Part shown: piece after piece, positions 41,050 to 51,774 of the stretch
Numbering within the stretch: the first letter of the stretch is position 1
Layout: each line of letters begins with the position of its first letter
Origin: Pseudomonas paraeruginosa PA7
GTDB lineage: Bacteria; Pseudomonadota; Gammaproteobacteria; Pseudomonadales; Pseudomonadaceae
Assembly (NCBI RefSeq): GCF_000017205.1
Contig: NC_009656.1
Location: 1,058,001 to 1,122,000 of the forward strand
Direction: 5' to 3'
DNA: 64,000 nt
Position numbers and translations under genes: made by a program
Notes under the pieces: generated by a model
Seen by the model: the letters and a program-made list of their open reading frames with translations, nothing else
Databases searched by the model: none
Told to the model about the DNA's origin: nothing

Positions 41050-42273
41050 TCAGGCGACCCGCGCCCGCTGCCAGGCGGCGAGGAGGGCGGCCAGTCCGGC
41101 GCTGGCCGCCGGGTCGGAGTGCGGGAAGATGAAGGCGAAGCCGCCGGCGGTCGGACGCAGGGGCAGGATGTCCAGGTCCGCCAGGCCGTCGATGCGCAAC
41201 CGCCAGCCGCGTTGCGGGCGGGATTCGGGCAGGTCGGCGTGCAGCCGCCCGCCGAAATAGCCGAGCTCCAGCAGCTCCGCCGAGCGCTCGCCGAGTTGCG
41301 GATGGTCCAGTCGTGCGTGTCCCTGGGCTGGCCGATGGCGGACCTCGAAGCGTCGCTCCAGGCTGAGCAGGCGCGTGCGTGGAATCCGCGTGCTGCCCTC
41401 GGCCCGTTCCGGCAAAGCCTCGCCGCGCAGGAACGGGCCGTAGAGCCGGGCACAGGCCTCGCGCCGTTCGAACTGGGCTAGATGGTCGGCGTCGTGGATC
41501 AGGGCGAACTCGGCGTTCCCGCAGGCATGGGCGAACACCGCATGTTCCCAGGGCTGGGTGAAATGGTCGTACTCGCCGGCGAGCACCAGGGTCGGGCAGG
41601 TCGGGTGCCGCTCGAAGCCGCCGAAGGCCAGCAGGCGCCGGCTGTTCTGCCGGTAGCGTTCGATCTCCGCCGCGGTCAGGCGTTGCAACTGGCGCAGCAT
41701 GGCCTTGCGAAACAGCGGGGAGACGCCGGTACGCTCCAGCTGTAGCGGGTTGATCAGGCCGGTCAGTACGCCGTGGGCGAAGGCGCTCTGGTCGCCCTCG
41801 TCGAGCCGGGCCAGGGCTTCCACCAGCAGCAGCCGGGCGCCGGGACGGCCGAACGCGGTGATGCCGGCCAGCAGCAGGCGCGCGCAGCGGCGCGGATGGC
41901 GGGCGGCGAACAGCGCGGCCAGGGCCGAGCCGTAGGACAGGCCGATGGGCATCAACGGCGGCAGGTCGAGCCGTTCGGCGAAGGCCGCGATCAGGTCGGC
42001 GAGGTCTTCCAGGCTCAGTTCGGCCGCCAGTTGCAGGTTGCCGCCCTGGCTCGGCAGGTCGAGGAGGATCACTGGGTGCTCGGCGAGCAGTTCGCTGACC
42101 TCGCCGGCGAACGAGCGGAAGCTCTGGAAGGCGCCGCCCAGCAGGAGCACCGGCGGGCGCGGGTCGTCGACGCGGGCGGCGAAGGCCTGGTAGCGCAGTT
42201 GCCAGCCGTCGAGGAGGAGGAGATTCGGTTCGCTGCTCAGCGACTGCGCGCTGTAGTCGGTCCGGTAGCGCAT
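41050..42273 (-). CDS. RhlA-like alpha/beta hydrolase with C-terminal PilZ-like domain
   Basis: A 407-residue protein. The first about 285 residues are an alpha/beta hydrolase: oxyanion region VLLLGGAFQSFRSF, nucleophile Ser113 in GLSYGSALAALFAARHP, acid in LVLAGEYDHFTQP and histidine in IHDADHLAQF. The layout resembles RhlA, the acyltransferase that makes the lipid part of rhamnolipids. The last about 110 residues have a PilZ-like pattern: RRFEVRHRP (arginine motif), SAELLELGYFGGRL (degenerate D/NxSxxG) and GGFAFIFPH. Fusion to PilZ would suggest control by cyclic di-GMP, but ligand residues deviate. Start at 42273 is followed by the fold; a long dyad lies upstream. Confidence 0.75.
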   Translation of the reverse strand: MRYRTDYSAQSLSSEPNLLLLDGWQLRYQAFAARVDDPRPPVLLLGGAFQSFRSFAGEVSELLAEHPVILLDLPSQGGNLQLAAELSLEDLADLIAAFAERLDLPPLMPIGLSYGSALAALFAARHPRRCARLLLAGITAFGRPGARLLLVEALARLDEGDQSAFAHGVLTGLINPLQLERTGVSPLFRKAMLRQLQRLTAAEIERYRQNSRRLLAFGGFERHPTCPTLVLAGEYDHFTQPWEHAVFAHACGNAEFALIHDADHLAQFERREACARLYGPFLRGEALPERAEGSTRIPRTRLLSLERRFEVRHRPAQGHARLDHPQLGERSAELLELGYFGGRLHADLPESRPQRGWRLRIDGLADLDILPLRPTAGGFAFIFPHSDPAASAGLAALLAAWQRARVA

Positions 42274-42356
42274 GGCGAGGCCCCGCGGTGTGTGCGTCGT
42301 TATTGTTGTTCTGCCGGGCGGCTGCCGGTGGGTGGCAGTGGCCAGGCGCATCTCGA

Positions 42357-42387
42357 AGGTAAACAGAGGTAGCAATTTTGTTTACCT
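42357..42387. promoter_or_regulatory. Perfect 9-bp dyad, candidate operator
   Basis: AGGTAAACA, 13-base spacer, TGTTTACCT: a perfect inverted repeat with centres 22 bases apart, typical of a dimeric repressor site spanning two helical turns. It lies 84 bases upstream of the RhlA-like hydrolase start. The cognate regulator is not in this window. Confidence 0.6.
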
Positions 42388-42532
42388 ATCCTTCGGCCGG
42401 CGCCTTTGCCCGGGTGTCACCGTCTCGCGCACAGGCCCAGGCGCAGCGGGGCCGCCGCGTTACCGCCGGGGGCGGCGGAACGCGCTGTCTACCGACCGGC
42501 TGTTGCGGCTGGGCGCGCCGGGGTAGGCTCGC

Positions 42533-42538
42533 TATAAT
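42533..42538 (+). promoter_or_regulatory. -10 element of proA operon
   Basis: A perfect TATAAT preceded by GCTCGC, 33 bases before the proA ATG. A canonical -35 at 17 bases is not apparent. Confidence 0.5.
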
Positions 42539-42570
42539 CGCGCATTTCCCTGACGCCAGATGCCGAGACC

Positions 42571-43835
<1,265 letters not shown>

Positions 43836-43836
<1 letters not shown>

Positions 43837-44480
43837 TGGGCAAACGTATCGGCCTGTTCGGCGGCACTTTCGACCCCGTGCATATCGGACATATGCGCAG
43901 CGCCGTGGAAATGGCCGAGCAGTTCGCCCTCGACGAACTGCGCCTGCTGCCCAATGCTCGGCCGCCGCACCGGGACGCCCCGCAGGTGTCGGCCGCGCAG
44001 CGGTTGGCGATGGTCGAGCGGGCGGTGGCGGGGGTCGAGCGGCTGACGGTCGACGCCCGCGAACTGCTGCGCGACAAGCCGTCCTACACCATCGACACCC
44101 TGGAGTCGGTGCGGGCGGAGCTGGCGGCTGACGACCAGTTGTTCATGCTGATCGGCTGGGATGCCTTCTGCGGCCTGCCGACCTGGCACCGCTGGGAGGC
44201 GTTGCTGGAGCACTGCCACATTATCGTGCTGCAGCGTCCGGATGCCGACAGCGAGCCGCCGGAAGCGCTGCGCGACCTGCTGGCGGCGCGGAGCGTGGCC
44301 GACCCGCGGGCCCTGAAAGGACCGGGCGGGCAGATCACCTTCGTCTGGCAGACGCCGCTGGCGGTGTCCGCCACCCAGATCCGCGCGTTGCTGGGGAACG
44401 GGCGTTCCGTGCGTTTCCTGGTGCCGGACGCGGTATTGAACTACATCGAGGCGCACCACCTGTATCGTGCGCCACACTGA
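43836..44480 (+). CDS. nadD: Nicotinate-nucleotide adenylyltransferase
   Basis: A 214-residue enzyme that adenylates nicotinic acid mononucleotide to deamido-NAD. The nucleotidyltransferase motif is [18 protein letters not shown], with [19 protein letters not shown] and [28 protein letters not shown] near the end. Begins on the last base of the proA stop. The family is essential for NAD synthesis. Confidence 0.96.
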
Positions 44481-44502
44481 TAAAGAAACAGAGACCGACT
44501 CA

Positions 44503-44859
44503 ATGCAAACCGAACAACTCGTCCAGCTGGCCATCGATGCCCTGGAAGACCTCAAGGCCCAGGACATCGTGACCCTCGATGTGCGGGACAAGACCAGCGT
44601 CACCGACTACATGGTGATCGCCTGCGGCAGTTCCAGCCGCCAGGTCAAGTCGCTGGCCGACAACGTCCTGACCAAGGCCAAGGAAAACGGCGTCAAGCCC
44701 CTGGGCAGCGAAGGCCTGGAGTCCGGCGAATGGGCGCTGCTCGACCTGGGCGACGTGGTGGTCCACGTGATGCTCCCGGCGACCCGCCAGTTCTACGACC
44801 TGGAGCGCCTCTGGCAGGGCGCCGAGCAGAGCCGCGCCCAGCACCAGCCGGAAGAGTGA
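44503..44859 (+). CDS. rsfS: Ribosome silencing factor RsfS
   Basis: A 118-residue protein that binds ribosomal protein L14 and blocks subunit joining in starvation. Conserved parts are [42 protein letters not shown] and [28 protein letters not shown]. The start at 44503 follows a purine-rich AAAGAAACAGAG and gives the usual family length. Directly upstream of rlmH, the conserved order. Confidence 0.95.
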   Translation: MQTEQLVQLAIDALEDLKAQDIVTLDVRDKTSVTDYMVIACGSSSRQVKSLADNVLTKAKENGVKPLGSEGLESGEWALLDLGDVVVHVMLPATRQFYDLERLWQGAEQSRAQHQPEE

Positions 44860-44866
44860 CGCCGGC

Positions 44867-45334
44867 ATGCGGTTGCGCCTGATCGCGGTTGGCTCGCGCA
44901 TGCCTCGCTGGGTCGAGGAAGGCTGGCAGGAGTACGTCAAGCGCCTGCCGGCCGAGCTGTCCCTCGAACTGGTGGAGATCCCGCTCAACACCCGCGGCAA
45001 GAACGCCGACGTGGCGCGCCTGATCCGTCAGGAAGGCGAGGCCATGCTGGCGCGCGTGCAGCCGGGGGAACGGGTGGTGACCCTGGAGGTCGAAGGGCGG
45101 CCCTGGAGCACCGAGCAACTGGCCCGCGAGCTGGACCGCTGGCGCCTCGATGCGCGTACCGTGAACCTCATGGTCGGCGGCCCGGAAGGGCTGGCGCCGG
45201 AGGTCTGCGCGCGCAGCGAGCAGCGCTGGTCGCTGTCGCCGTTGACGCTGCCGCACCCGCTGGTGCGGATCCTGGTCGGCGAGCAGATCTACCGGGCCTG
45301 GACCGTATTGTCCGGGCACCCCTACCACAAATAG
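44867..45334 (+). CDS. rlmH: 23S rRNA pseudouridine-1915 N3-methyltransferase
   Basis: A 155-residue SPOUT methyltransferase acting on assembled 70S ribosomes. Typical sequence: [26 protein letters not shown] at the start, LDVEGR-like [15 protein letters not shown], the SAM knot [10 protein letters not shown] and [20 protein letters not shown] with HPYHK at the C-terminus. Twelve bases separate it from mrdA. Confidence 0.96.
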   Translation: MRLRLIAVGSRMPRWVEEGWQEYVKRLPAELSLELVEIPLNTRGKNADVARLIRQEGEAMLARVQPGERVVTLEVEGRPWSTEQLARELDRWRLDARTVNLMVGGPEGLAPEVCARSEQRWSLSPLTLPHPLVRILVGEQIYRAWTVLSGHPYHK

Positions 45335-45346
45335 TCCCCAGTCCCG

Positions 45347-47287
45347 ATGCCGCAGCCGATCCACCTGAAAGACCACGAGAAAGACGCCCGCCTGGTGCGT
45401 CGGCGTGTCATCGTCGGGGCGGTGGCGGTGGTCCTGCTGACCCTGGTGCTGGTGGCGCGCATGTACCACCTGCAGGTGACCCAGTACGAGTACCACTCGA
45501 CGCTGTCGGAGAACAACCGGGTCCACGTGCAGCCGATCCCGCCGACCCGCGGGATCATCTTCGATCGCAACGGGGTGATCATCGCCGACAACCGGCCGAG
45601 CTTCAGCCTGACCATCACCCGCGAGCGCACCGAGGACCTGCAGAAGACCCTCGACACGCTGGTGGAGATCCTCGGCCTGAGCGAGGACGACCGGGCCATC
45701 TTCGAGAAGCGCATGAAACAGGGGCGGCGTCCGTTCGAGCCGGTTCCCATCATGTTCGAGCTCAACGAGGAGCAGATCGCCCGCATCGCGGTGAACCAGT
45801 TCCGCCTGCCGGGCGTCGACGTGGCGACCCAGTTCGTCCGCCATTACCCGCTCAAGGAGCACTTCGCCCATTCGGTCGGCTACGTCGGGCGGATCAACGA
45901 GCAGGAACTGAAGAACCTCGACCCGATCAACTACAGCGGCACCCACCATATCGGCAAGACCGGCATCGAGCGCTTCTACGAGAGCGAGCTGCACGGCACC
46001 GTCGGCTACGAGGAGGTCGAGACCAACGCCCGCGGGCGGGTGCTGCGGGTACTCAAGCGCACCGATCCGATTCCCGGCAAGGACATCGTCCTGAGCATCG
46101 ACAGCCGCCTGCAGGAGGCTGCCGAGAACGCCCTGGCCGGCCGTCGCGGGGCCATCGTGGCGATCCAGCCGTCCACCGGCGACGTGCTGGCGATGGTCAG
46201 CCAGCCGAGCTACGACCCCAACCTGTTCGTCACCGGCATCAGCTTCAAGGCCTACGCCGAGCTGCGCGACTCCATCGACCGGCCGCTGTACAACCGCGTC
46301 CTGCGCGGGCTCTATCCGCCGGGCTCGACGGTGAAGCCGGCGGTGGCGCTGGCCGGCCTCGACGCCGGCGTGGTCACGCCGACTTCGCGGGTGTTCGACC
46401 CCGGCTATTACCAGTTGCCCAACTACGACCACAAGTACCGTAACTGGAACCGCTACGGCGATGGCTGGGTGAGCCTGGAGTCGGCGATCTACCGGTCCAA
46501 CGACACCTACTTCTACGACCTCGCGCACAAACTGGGGATCGACCGTCTGCATGCCTTCATGAGCCGTTTCGGCTTCGGCCAGAAGGTCGCCCTGGACATG
46601 TTCGGCGAGGCCGACGGGCTGATGCCCTCGCGCGAATGGAAGCGCAAGACCCGGCGCCAGGCCTGGTACCCGGGCGAGACCCTGATCCTCGGCATCGGCC
46701 AGGGCTACATGCAGGCGACGCCGATCCAGCTGGCGCAGATGACCGCGCTGCTGGCCAACAAGGGCCACTGGATCCGCCCGCACCTGGCCAAGACCATCGA
46801 CGGCCAGCCGCCGCTCGACCCCAACCCGATGCCCGACATCGTGCTGCGCGACCCGGCCAACTGGGACCGCGTCGACTACGGCATGCAGCAGGTGGTGCAT
46901 GGCGCCCGCGGCACGGCGCGCAAGGTCGGCGCCACCTCGGTCTATCCGATCGCCGGCAAGAGCGGTACCGCCCAGGTGGTGGCGATCAAGCAGAACGAGC
47001 GCTACGACCGCTCCAAGCTGCTCGAGCGACATCGCGACCATGCCCTGTTCGTCGGCTTCGCGCCGGCCAACAACCCGCAGATCGCGGTGGCGGTGATGGT
47101 GGAGAACGGCGAGTCCGGCTCCGGCGTCGCCGCCCCGGTGGTCAAGCAGGTGATGGACGCCTGGCTGCTCGACGAGCACGGCAAGCTCAAGGCCGAATAC
47201 GCCGAACCCGTGGCGCCGCTCGCGGCGGCGGTGGCCAGGCCCGAACCCACGGCAGCCGAGCCGGAGGCGCCCGCCCTTGAACAGTAA
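45347..47287 (+). CDS. mrdA: Penicillin-binding protein 2 (elongation transpeptidase)
   Basis: A 646-residue class B PBP, also called pbpA in this species. A single N-terminal helix (VVAVVLLTLVLVARMYHLQV) anchors a pedestal domain (RGIIFDRNGVIIADNRPSFSL). The transpeptidase has the catalytic serine in YPPGSTVKPA, SxN in IYRSNDTYFYDLA and KSGT in IAGKSGTAQVV. It cross-links lateral wall peptidoglycan with RodA, encoded immediately downstream with overlap. The C-terminal tail is Pro/Ala/Glu-rich. Confidence 0.97.
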   Translation: MPQPIHLKDHEKDARLVRRRVIVGAVAVVLLTLVLVARMYHLQVTQYEYHSTLSENNRVHVQPIPPTRGIIFDRNGVIIADNRPSFSLTITRERTEDLQKTLDTLVEILGLSEDDRAIFEKRMKQGRRPFEPVPIMFELNEEQIARIAVNQFRLPGVDVATQFVRHYPLKEHFAHSVGYVGRINEQELKNLDPINYSGTHHIGKTGIERFYESELHGTVGYEEVETNARGRVLRVLKRTDPIPGKDIVLSIDSRLQEAAENALAGRRGAIVAIQPSTGDVLAMVSQPSYDPNLFVTGISFKAYAELRDSIDRPLYNRVLRGLYPPGSTVKPAVALAGLDAGVVTPTSRVFDPGYYQLPNYDHKYRNWNRYGDGWVSLESAIYRSNDTYFYDLAHKLGIDRLHAFMSRFGFGQKVALDMFGEADGLMPSREWKRKTRRQAWYPGETLILGIGQGYMQATPIQLAQMTALLANKGHWIRPHLAKTIDGQPPLDPNPMPDIVLRDPANWDRVDYGMQQVVHGARGTARKVGATSVYPIAGKSGTAQVVAIKQNERYDRSKLLERHRDHALFVGFAPANNPQIAVAVMVENGESGSGVAAPVVKQVMDAWLLDEHGKLKAEYAEPVAPLAAAVARPEPTAAEPEAPALEQ

Positions 47288-48422
47288 CTTCGACCGTACC
47301 CTGTCCAACGAAGACGTGATGCGCCGGCGCGCCAGCCTGCTGCAGCGCCTGCACATCGACGGCATCCTCCTGCTGCTGTTGCTGATCCTCGGCGCCACCG
47401 GCCTGTTCGTCCTCTATTCGGCGAGCGGCAAGAGCTGGGACATGCTGATGAAGCAGGCCACCTCGTTCGGCCTGGGCCTGGGCATGATGGTGATCATCGC
47501 CCAGATCGAACCGCGCTTCATGGCCCGCTGGGTGCCGCTGGGCTACCTGGTGGGGGTCGCGCTGCTGGTGGTGGTCGACGTGATCGGCCACGACGCCAAG
47601 GGCGCGACGCGCTGGATCAACATCCCCGGGGTGATCCGCTTCCAGCCCTCGGAATTCATGAAGCTGCTGATGCCGATGACGGTGGCCTGGTACCTGTCCA
47701 AGCGCAACCTGCCGCCGGGACTCAAGCACATGGTGATCAGCCTGGCGATCATCATCACCCCGTTCGTGCTGATCCTGAAGCAGCCCGACCTCGGCACCGC
47801 CATGCTGATCCTCGCTTCCGGCGGCTTCGTTCTGTTCGTTGGCGGCCTGCGCTGGCGCTGGATCGTCGGCGCGGTGTCGGCGGCGGTGCCGATCGCGGTG
47901 GCGATGTGGTTCTTCATCATGCACGACTACCAGAAACAGCGGGTGCTGACCTTCCTCGACCCGGAAAGCGACCCGCTGGGTACCGGCTGGAACATCATCC
48001 AGTCGAAGGCGGCCATCGGTTCCGGCGGGGTATTCGGCAAGGGCTGGCTGCTGGGCACCCAGTCGCACCTGGATTTTTTGCCGGAAAGCCATACCGACTT
48101 TATCATTGCGGTCCTCGGCGAGGAGTTCGGCCTGGTCGGCGTCTGCCTGCTGCTGGTGCTCTACCTGCTGCTGATCAGTCGCGGCCTGGTCATCACCGCC
48201 CAGGCGCAGACGCTCTACGGCAAACTGCTGGCCGGGGGCATCACCATGACGTTTTTCGTTTATGTCTTCGTGAATATCGGTATGGTGAGCGGGTTGTTGC
48301 CGGTGGTGGGGGTACCGCTGCCTTTCATTAGTTATGGCGGAACTTCGCTGGTTACCCTGTTGTCAGGGTTCGGGGTTCTGATGTCGATCCATACCCATCG
48401 GAAATGGATCGCCCAGGTTTGA
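47277..48422 (+). CDS. rodA: Rod-shape glycosyltransferase RodA
   Basis: A SEDS-family peptidoglycan polymerase with ten helices, partner of PBP2. Key parts are RFQPSEFMKLLMPMTVAWYL, LKQPDLGTAMLIL, the long loop WNIIQSKAAIGSGGVFGKGWLLGTQ, LPESHTDFIIAVLGEEFGL and GMVSGLLPVVGVPLPFISYGG. The TTG at 47277 (381 aa) lies within the mrdA end behind GGAGG; an ATG at 47319 would give the more usual 367 residues. Which is used is not decided by sequence alone. Confidence 0.95.
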   Translation: MNSNFDRTLSNEDVMRRRASLLQRLHIDGILLLLLLILGATGLFVLYSASGKSWDMLMKQATSFGLGLGMMVIIAQIEPRFMARWVPLGYLVGVALLVVVDVIGHDAKGATRWINIPGVIRFQPSEFMKLLMPMTVAWYLSKRNLPPGLKHMVISLAIIITPFVLILKQPDLGTAMLILASGGFVLFVGGLRWRWIVGAVSAAVPIAVAMWFFIMHDYQKQRVLTFLDPESDPLGTGWNIIQSKAAIGSGGVFGKGWLLGTQSHLDFLPESHTDFIIAVLGEEFGLVGVCLLLVLYLLLISRGLVITAQAQTLYGKLLAGGITMTFFVYVFVNIGMVSGLLPVVGVPLPFISYGGTSLVTLLSGFGVLMSIHTHRKWIAQV

Positions 48423-48430
48423 GACCAAGA

Positions 48431-49453
48431 GTGAAGAACGCAATGCACGTACTGCGTACATGGGCGGCCAGGGGCGTCCAATGGGTCGGCGTGGCCGGCT
48501 TCGTTGGCCTGTCCGGGGCGGCCCAGGCGGGGGACTACGACGGCTCGCCGCAAGTGGCCGAGTTCGTCAGCGAGATGACCCGCGACTATGGCTTCGCCGG
48601 AGAGCAGCTGATGGGGCTGTTCCGCGACGTGAACCGCAAGCAGTCGATCCTCGATGCGATCTCGCGCCCGGCCGAGCGGGTCAAGCAGTGGAAGGAATAC
48701 CGGCCGATCTTCATCAGCGACGCACGCATCAGTCGGGGCGTCGACTTCTGGAACAAGCATGCCGAGGACCTGGCGCTGGCGGAGAAGGAATACGGCGTAC
48801 CGGCCGAGATCATCGTCTCGATCATCGGCGTGGAAACCTTCTTCGGCCGCAACACCGGCAGCTACCGGGTGATGGATGCGCTGTCCACCCTCGGCTTCGA
48901 CTATCCGCCGCGGGCCGACTTCTTCCGCAAGGAATTGCGCGAGTTCCTCCTGCTCGCCCGCGAACAGCAGGTCGACCCGCTCAGCCTGACCGGCTCCTAC
49001 GCTGGCGCCATGGGCCTGCCGCAATTCATGCCAAGCAGCTTCCGCGCCTACGCGGTGGACTTCGACGGCGACGGCCATATCAACATCTGGAGCGACCCGA
49101 CCGACGCCATCGGCAGCGTCGCCAGCTATTTCAAGCAGCACGGCTGGGTCACCGGCGAGCCGGTGGTCTCGATGGCCGAGATCAACGACGAGAGCGCCGA
49201 GAGCGCGGTGACCAGGGGCGTCGACCCGACCATGAGCCTGGGCGAGCTGCGCGCCCGCGGCTGGCGCACCCACGATGCGCTGCGCGACGAGCAGAAGGTC
49301 ACGGCGATGCGTTTCGTCGGCGACAAGGGCATCGAGTATTGGGTCGGTTTGCCGAACTTCTACGTGATCACCCGCTATAATCGCAGCGCCATGTATGCCA
49401 TGGCGGTTTATCAGCTGGCGGGCGAGATTGCCCGCGCGCGAGGTGCCCATTGA
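48431..49453 (+). CDS. sltB1: Soluble lytic transglycosylase B1
   Basis: A 340-residue family 3 (MltB-like) lytic transglycosylase that cleaves the glycan strand to 1,6-anhydro-MurNAc products. After a signal peptide (WVGVAGFVGLSGAAQA), the catalytic glutamate is in IIVSIIGVETFFGRNTGSYRV, followed by FFRKELREFLLLARE, SYAGAMGLPQFMPSSFRAYAVDFDGDGHINIW. There is no lipobox. The GTG at 48431 is preferred, as it gives the usual length; an ATG at 48443 is possible. Its stop overlaps the rlpA start. Confidence 0.94.
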   Translation: MKNAMHVLRTWAARGVQWVGVAGFVGLSGAAQAGDYDGSPQVAEFVSEMTRDYGFAGEQLMGLFRDVNRKQSILDAISRPAERVKQWKEYRPIFISDARISRGVDFWNKHAEDLALAEKEYGVPAEIIVSIIGVETFFGRNTGSYRVMDALSTLGFDYPPRADFFRKELREFLLLAREQQVDPLSLTGSYAGAMGLPQFMPSSFRAYAVDFDGDGHINIWSDPTDAIGSVASYFKQHGWVTGEPVVSMAEINDESAESAVTRGVDPTMSLGELRARGWRTHDALRDEQKVTAMRFVGDKGIEYWVGLPNFYVITRYNRSAMYAMAVYQLAGEIARARGAH

Positions 49454-50478
49454 GCAAGCGTGTCCGCTCCTCCCTGATCCTGCCCGCCGTCTGCGGCCTC
49501 GGGCTGGCGACCGTGCTGTTGAGCAGTTGCTCCAGCAAGGCGCCCCAGCAGCCGGCCAGGCAGGCGGGCATTTCCGGGCCGGGCGACTATTCCCGTCCGC
49601 ATCGCGACGGCGCCCCCTGGTGGGACGTCGACGTGTCGCGGATCCCCGATGCGGTGCCGATGCCGCACAACGGTTCGGTGAAGGCCAACCCCTATACCGT
49701 GCTGGGCAAGACCTACTACCCGATGAACGACGCGCGGGCCTACCGGATGGTCGGCACCGCCTCCTGGTACGGCACCAAGTTCCACGGCCAGGCCACCGCC
49801 AACGGCGAGACCTACGACCTGTACGGCATGACCGCCGCGCACAAGACCCTGCCGCTGCCGAGTTACGTGCGGGTGACCAACCTGGACAACGGCAAGAGCG
49901 TGATCGTCCGCGTCAACGACCGCGGACCGTTCTATTCCGACCGGGTCATCGACCTGTCCTTCGCCGCGGCGAAGAAGCTCGGCTATGCCGAGTCCGGCAC
50001 CGCGCGGGTCAAGGTCGAAGGCATCGACCCGGTGCAATGGTGGGCCCAGCGCGGCCGGCCGGCGCCGATGGTCCTGGCGCAGCCCAGGCAGGCGGTGGCC
50101 CAGGCCGCTCCTGGCGCGGCGCAGCCGCAGGCGGTGGCAATGGCGCAGCCGATCGAGACCTATACCCCGCCGCCGACGCAGCACGCCGCAGCCGTGCTGC
50201 CGGTGCAGATCGACTCAAAAAAAAACGCTTCATTACCAGCCGATGGCCTGTATCTCCAGGTGGGCGCCTTCGCCAACCCGGATGCGGCGGAGCTGCTGAA
50301 GGCCAAGCTGAGCAGCGTGACGGCTGCGCCGGTGTTTATCAGCTCGGTCGTGCGCAACCAGCAGATCCTGCACCGGGTGCGGCTGGGACCGATCGGTTCG
50401 GCGGACGAGGCTAGCCGGACCCAGGACAGCATCCGCGTGGCCAATCTTGGCCAGCCGACGCTGGTACGCCCCGACTGA
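49450..50478 (+). CDS. rlpA: Septal/rare lipoprotein A, lytic transglycosylase RlpA
   Basis: A 342-residue lipoprotein starting at TTG inside the sltB1 stop. The lipobox is in TVLLSSCSSK. The double-psi barrel (YRMVGTASWYGTKFHGQATANGETYDLYGMTAAHKTLPLPSYV, with catalytic-site residues in DRGPFYSDRVIDLSFAAA) cleaves denuded glycan strands, as known for P. aeruginosa RlpA. A Pro/Ala/Gln linker leads to a C-terminal SPOR domain (LYLQVGAFANPDAAELLKAKL) that binds denuded septal peptidoglycan. A run of seven A's (from 50217) lies in the linker codons just before the SPOR domain. Confidence 0.96.
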   Translation: MSKRVRSSLILPAVCGLGLATVLLSSCSSKAPQQPARQAGISGPGDYSRPHRDGAPWWDVDVSRIPDAVPMPHNGSVKANPYTVLGKTYYPMNDARAYRMVGTASWYGTKFHGQATANGETYDLYGMTAAHKTLPLPSYVRVTNLDNGKSVIVRVNDRGPFYSDRVIDLSFAAAKKLGYAESGTARVKVEGIDPVQWWAQRGRPAPMVLAQPRQAVAQAAPGAAQPQAVAMAQPIETYTPPPTQHAAAVLPVQIDSKKNASLPADGLYLQVGAFANPDAAELLKAKLSSVTAAPVFISSVVRNQQILHRVRLGPIGSADEASRTQDSIRVANLGQPTLVRPD

Positions 50479-50543
50479 GCGCCTACTCACGCAGGGAATT
50501 CCCGCAAGGGATTGTTTGACCATTGGTAGAACCAGAGAGACGG

Positions 50544-51704
50544 ATGAACATCACCACTATCGCGAAACGCTTGTCACTGCTTGTCCTGTTCATCGCCCCT
50601 ACGGCTGGCTGGGCTGCTGAATCCATGGTTCCGGCGCCGCCGCAACTGGCCGCCAAGTCGTACGTCCTGATGGACGGCGAGAGCGGTCAGGTACTGGTCG
50701 AGAACAACGGCGACCAGCGCCTGCCGCCGGCCAGCCTGACCAAGCTGATGACCGCCTACATCGCCACCAAGGAGATCGAGGCCGGCCGCATCGGCGAGAA
50801 CGACCTGGTCACCGTCAGCGAACATGCCTGGCGCACCGGCGGTTCGCGGATGTTCATCAAGGTCGGCAGCCAGGTCTCGGTGAGCGACCTGCTGCATGGC
50901 ATCATCATCCAGTCCGGCAACGACGCCAGCGTCGCCCTGGCCGAGCATATCGCCGGTAGCGAAGACGCCTTCGCCGACATGATGAACACCACTGCGCAGA
51001 AGCTGGGCCTGACCAACTCGCACTTCATGGACGCCACCGGCCTGCCCAACCCGGACCATTATTCCTCGGCCCGCGACATGGCGGTGCTGGCCCGCGCGAT
51101 CATCTACGGCGAGCCGAGCCACTATGCGATCTACGCGCAGAAGGAATTCCTCTGGAACAACATCAAGCAGCCGAACCGCAACCTGCTGCTGTGGCGCGAC
51201 AAGACCGTCGACGGCCTGAAGACCGGTCATACCGACGAAGCCGGGTACTGCCTGGTGGCTTCCGCTGTGCGTGACGGCCAGCGCATGATCGCCGTGGTGT
51301 TCGGCACCAACAGCGAGCAGGCCCGCGCCGCCGAGACCCAGAAGCTGCTGACCTATGGCTTCCGCTTCTTCGAAAGCCGCAACTTCTACAAGAAGGGCAC
51401 CGAGCTGACCAAGGGCCTGGTCTGGAAAGGTTCCGAGCATGAAGTGAAGGCCGGCCTCGCCGAGGACCTGACCATGACCCTGCCGCGCGGCCAGATGCAG
51501 AAACTGCAGGCCAGCATGGTCCTGGAGCCGCAGCTGATGGCGCCGATCCAGCAGGGCCAGGTGATCGGCAAGGTCGAGGTGAAGCTGGACGACAAGGTCA
51601 TCCGCACCGCCGACCTGGTCGCCCTCAACGCCGTCGAGGAGGGTGGTTTCTTCCGCCGCCTGTGGGATAGCATCCGCCTGTTCTTCTACGGTTTGTTCAA
51701 CTGA
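50544..51704 (+). CDS. dacC: D-alanyl-D-alanine carboxypeptidase (PBP5/6 type)
   Basis: A 386-residue low-molecular-weight PBP. Signal peptide [16 protein letters not shown], catalytic serine in [17 protein letters not shown] motif in [18 protein letters not shown] and KTG in [16 protein letters not shown] beta-rich domain and a C-terminal amphipathic helix ([16 protein letters not shown]) anchor it to the periplasmic face of the inner membrane. Trims pentapeptides; also affects beta-lactamase induction in this species. Start at 50544 gives the known family length. Confidence 0.96.
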   Translation: MNITTIAKRLSLLVLFIAPTAGWAAESMVPAPPQLAAKSYVLMDGESGQVLVENNGDQRLPPASLTKLMTAYIATKEIEAGRIGENDLVTVSEHAWRTGGSRMFIKVGSQVSVSDLLHGIIIQSGNDASVALAEHIAGSEDAFADMMNTTAQKLGLTNSHFMDATGLPNPDHYSSARDMAVLARAIIYGEPSHYAIYAQKEFLWNNIKQPNRNLLLWRDKTVDGLKTGHTDEAGYCLVASAVRDGQRMIAVVFGTNSEQARAAETQKLLTYGFRFFESRNFYKKGTELTKGLVWKGSEHEVKAGLAEDLTMTLPRGQMQKLQASMVLEPQLMAPIQQGQVIGKVEVKLDDKVIRTADLVALNAVEEGGFFRRLWDSIRLFFYGLFN

Positions 51705-51774
51705 CCGACCGGCGCCCGCCCGCTCACGAGGCCAGCGGGCGCCCGTCCCAGCGGACCACGGGTCCGCCGCCGCC

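Larger units (their letters stand above)
42274..42570. other. Divergent promoter region of hydrolase and proA
   Basis: A 297-base interval. It holds the 9-bp dyad at 42357-42387 nearer the hydrolase gene and a TATAAT element at 42533 for proA. The AT-rich stretch at 42360-42400 probably contains the hydrolase promoter. Confidence 0.6.

Noticed and set aside
44693-47398. A 901-codon minus-strand open frame opposite rlmH and mrdA
   Set aside because: Antisense shadow; it lacks any recognisable domain and is rich in H, D, R and V.
50217-50223. A run of A's in rlpA suggesting a frameshift site
   Set aside because: The frame continues into a complete SPOR domain without a shift, so the run is simply lysine codons in the linker.
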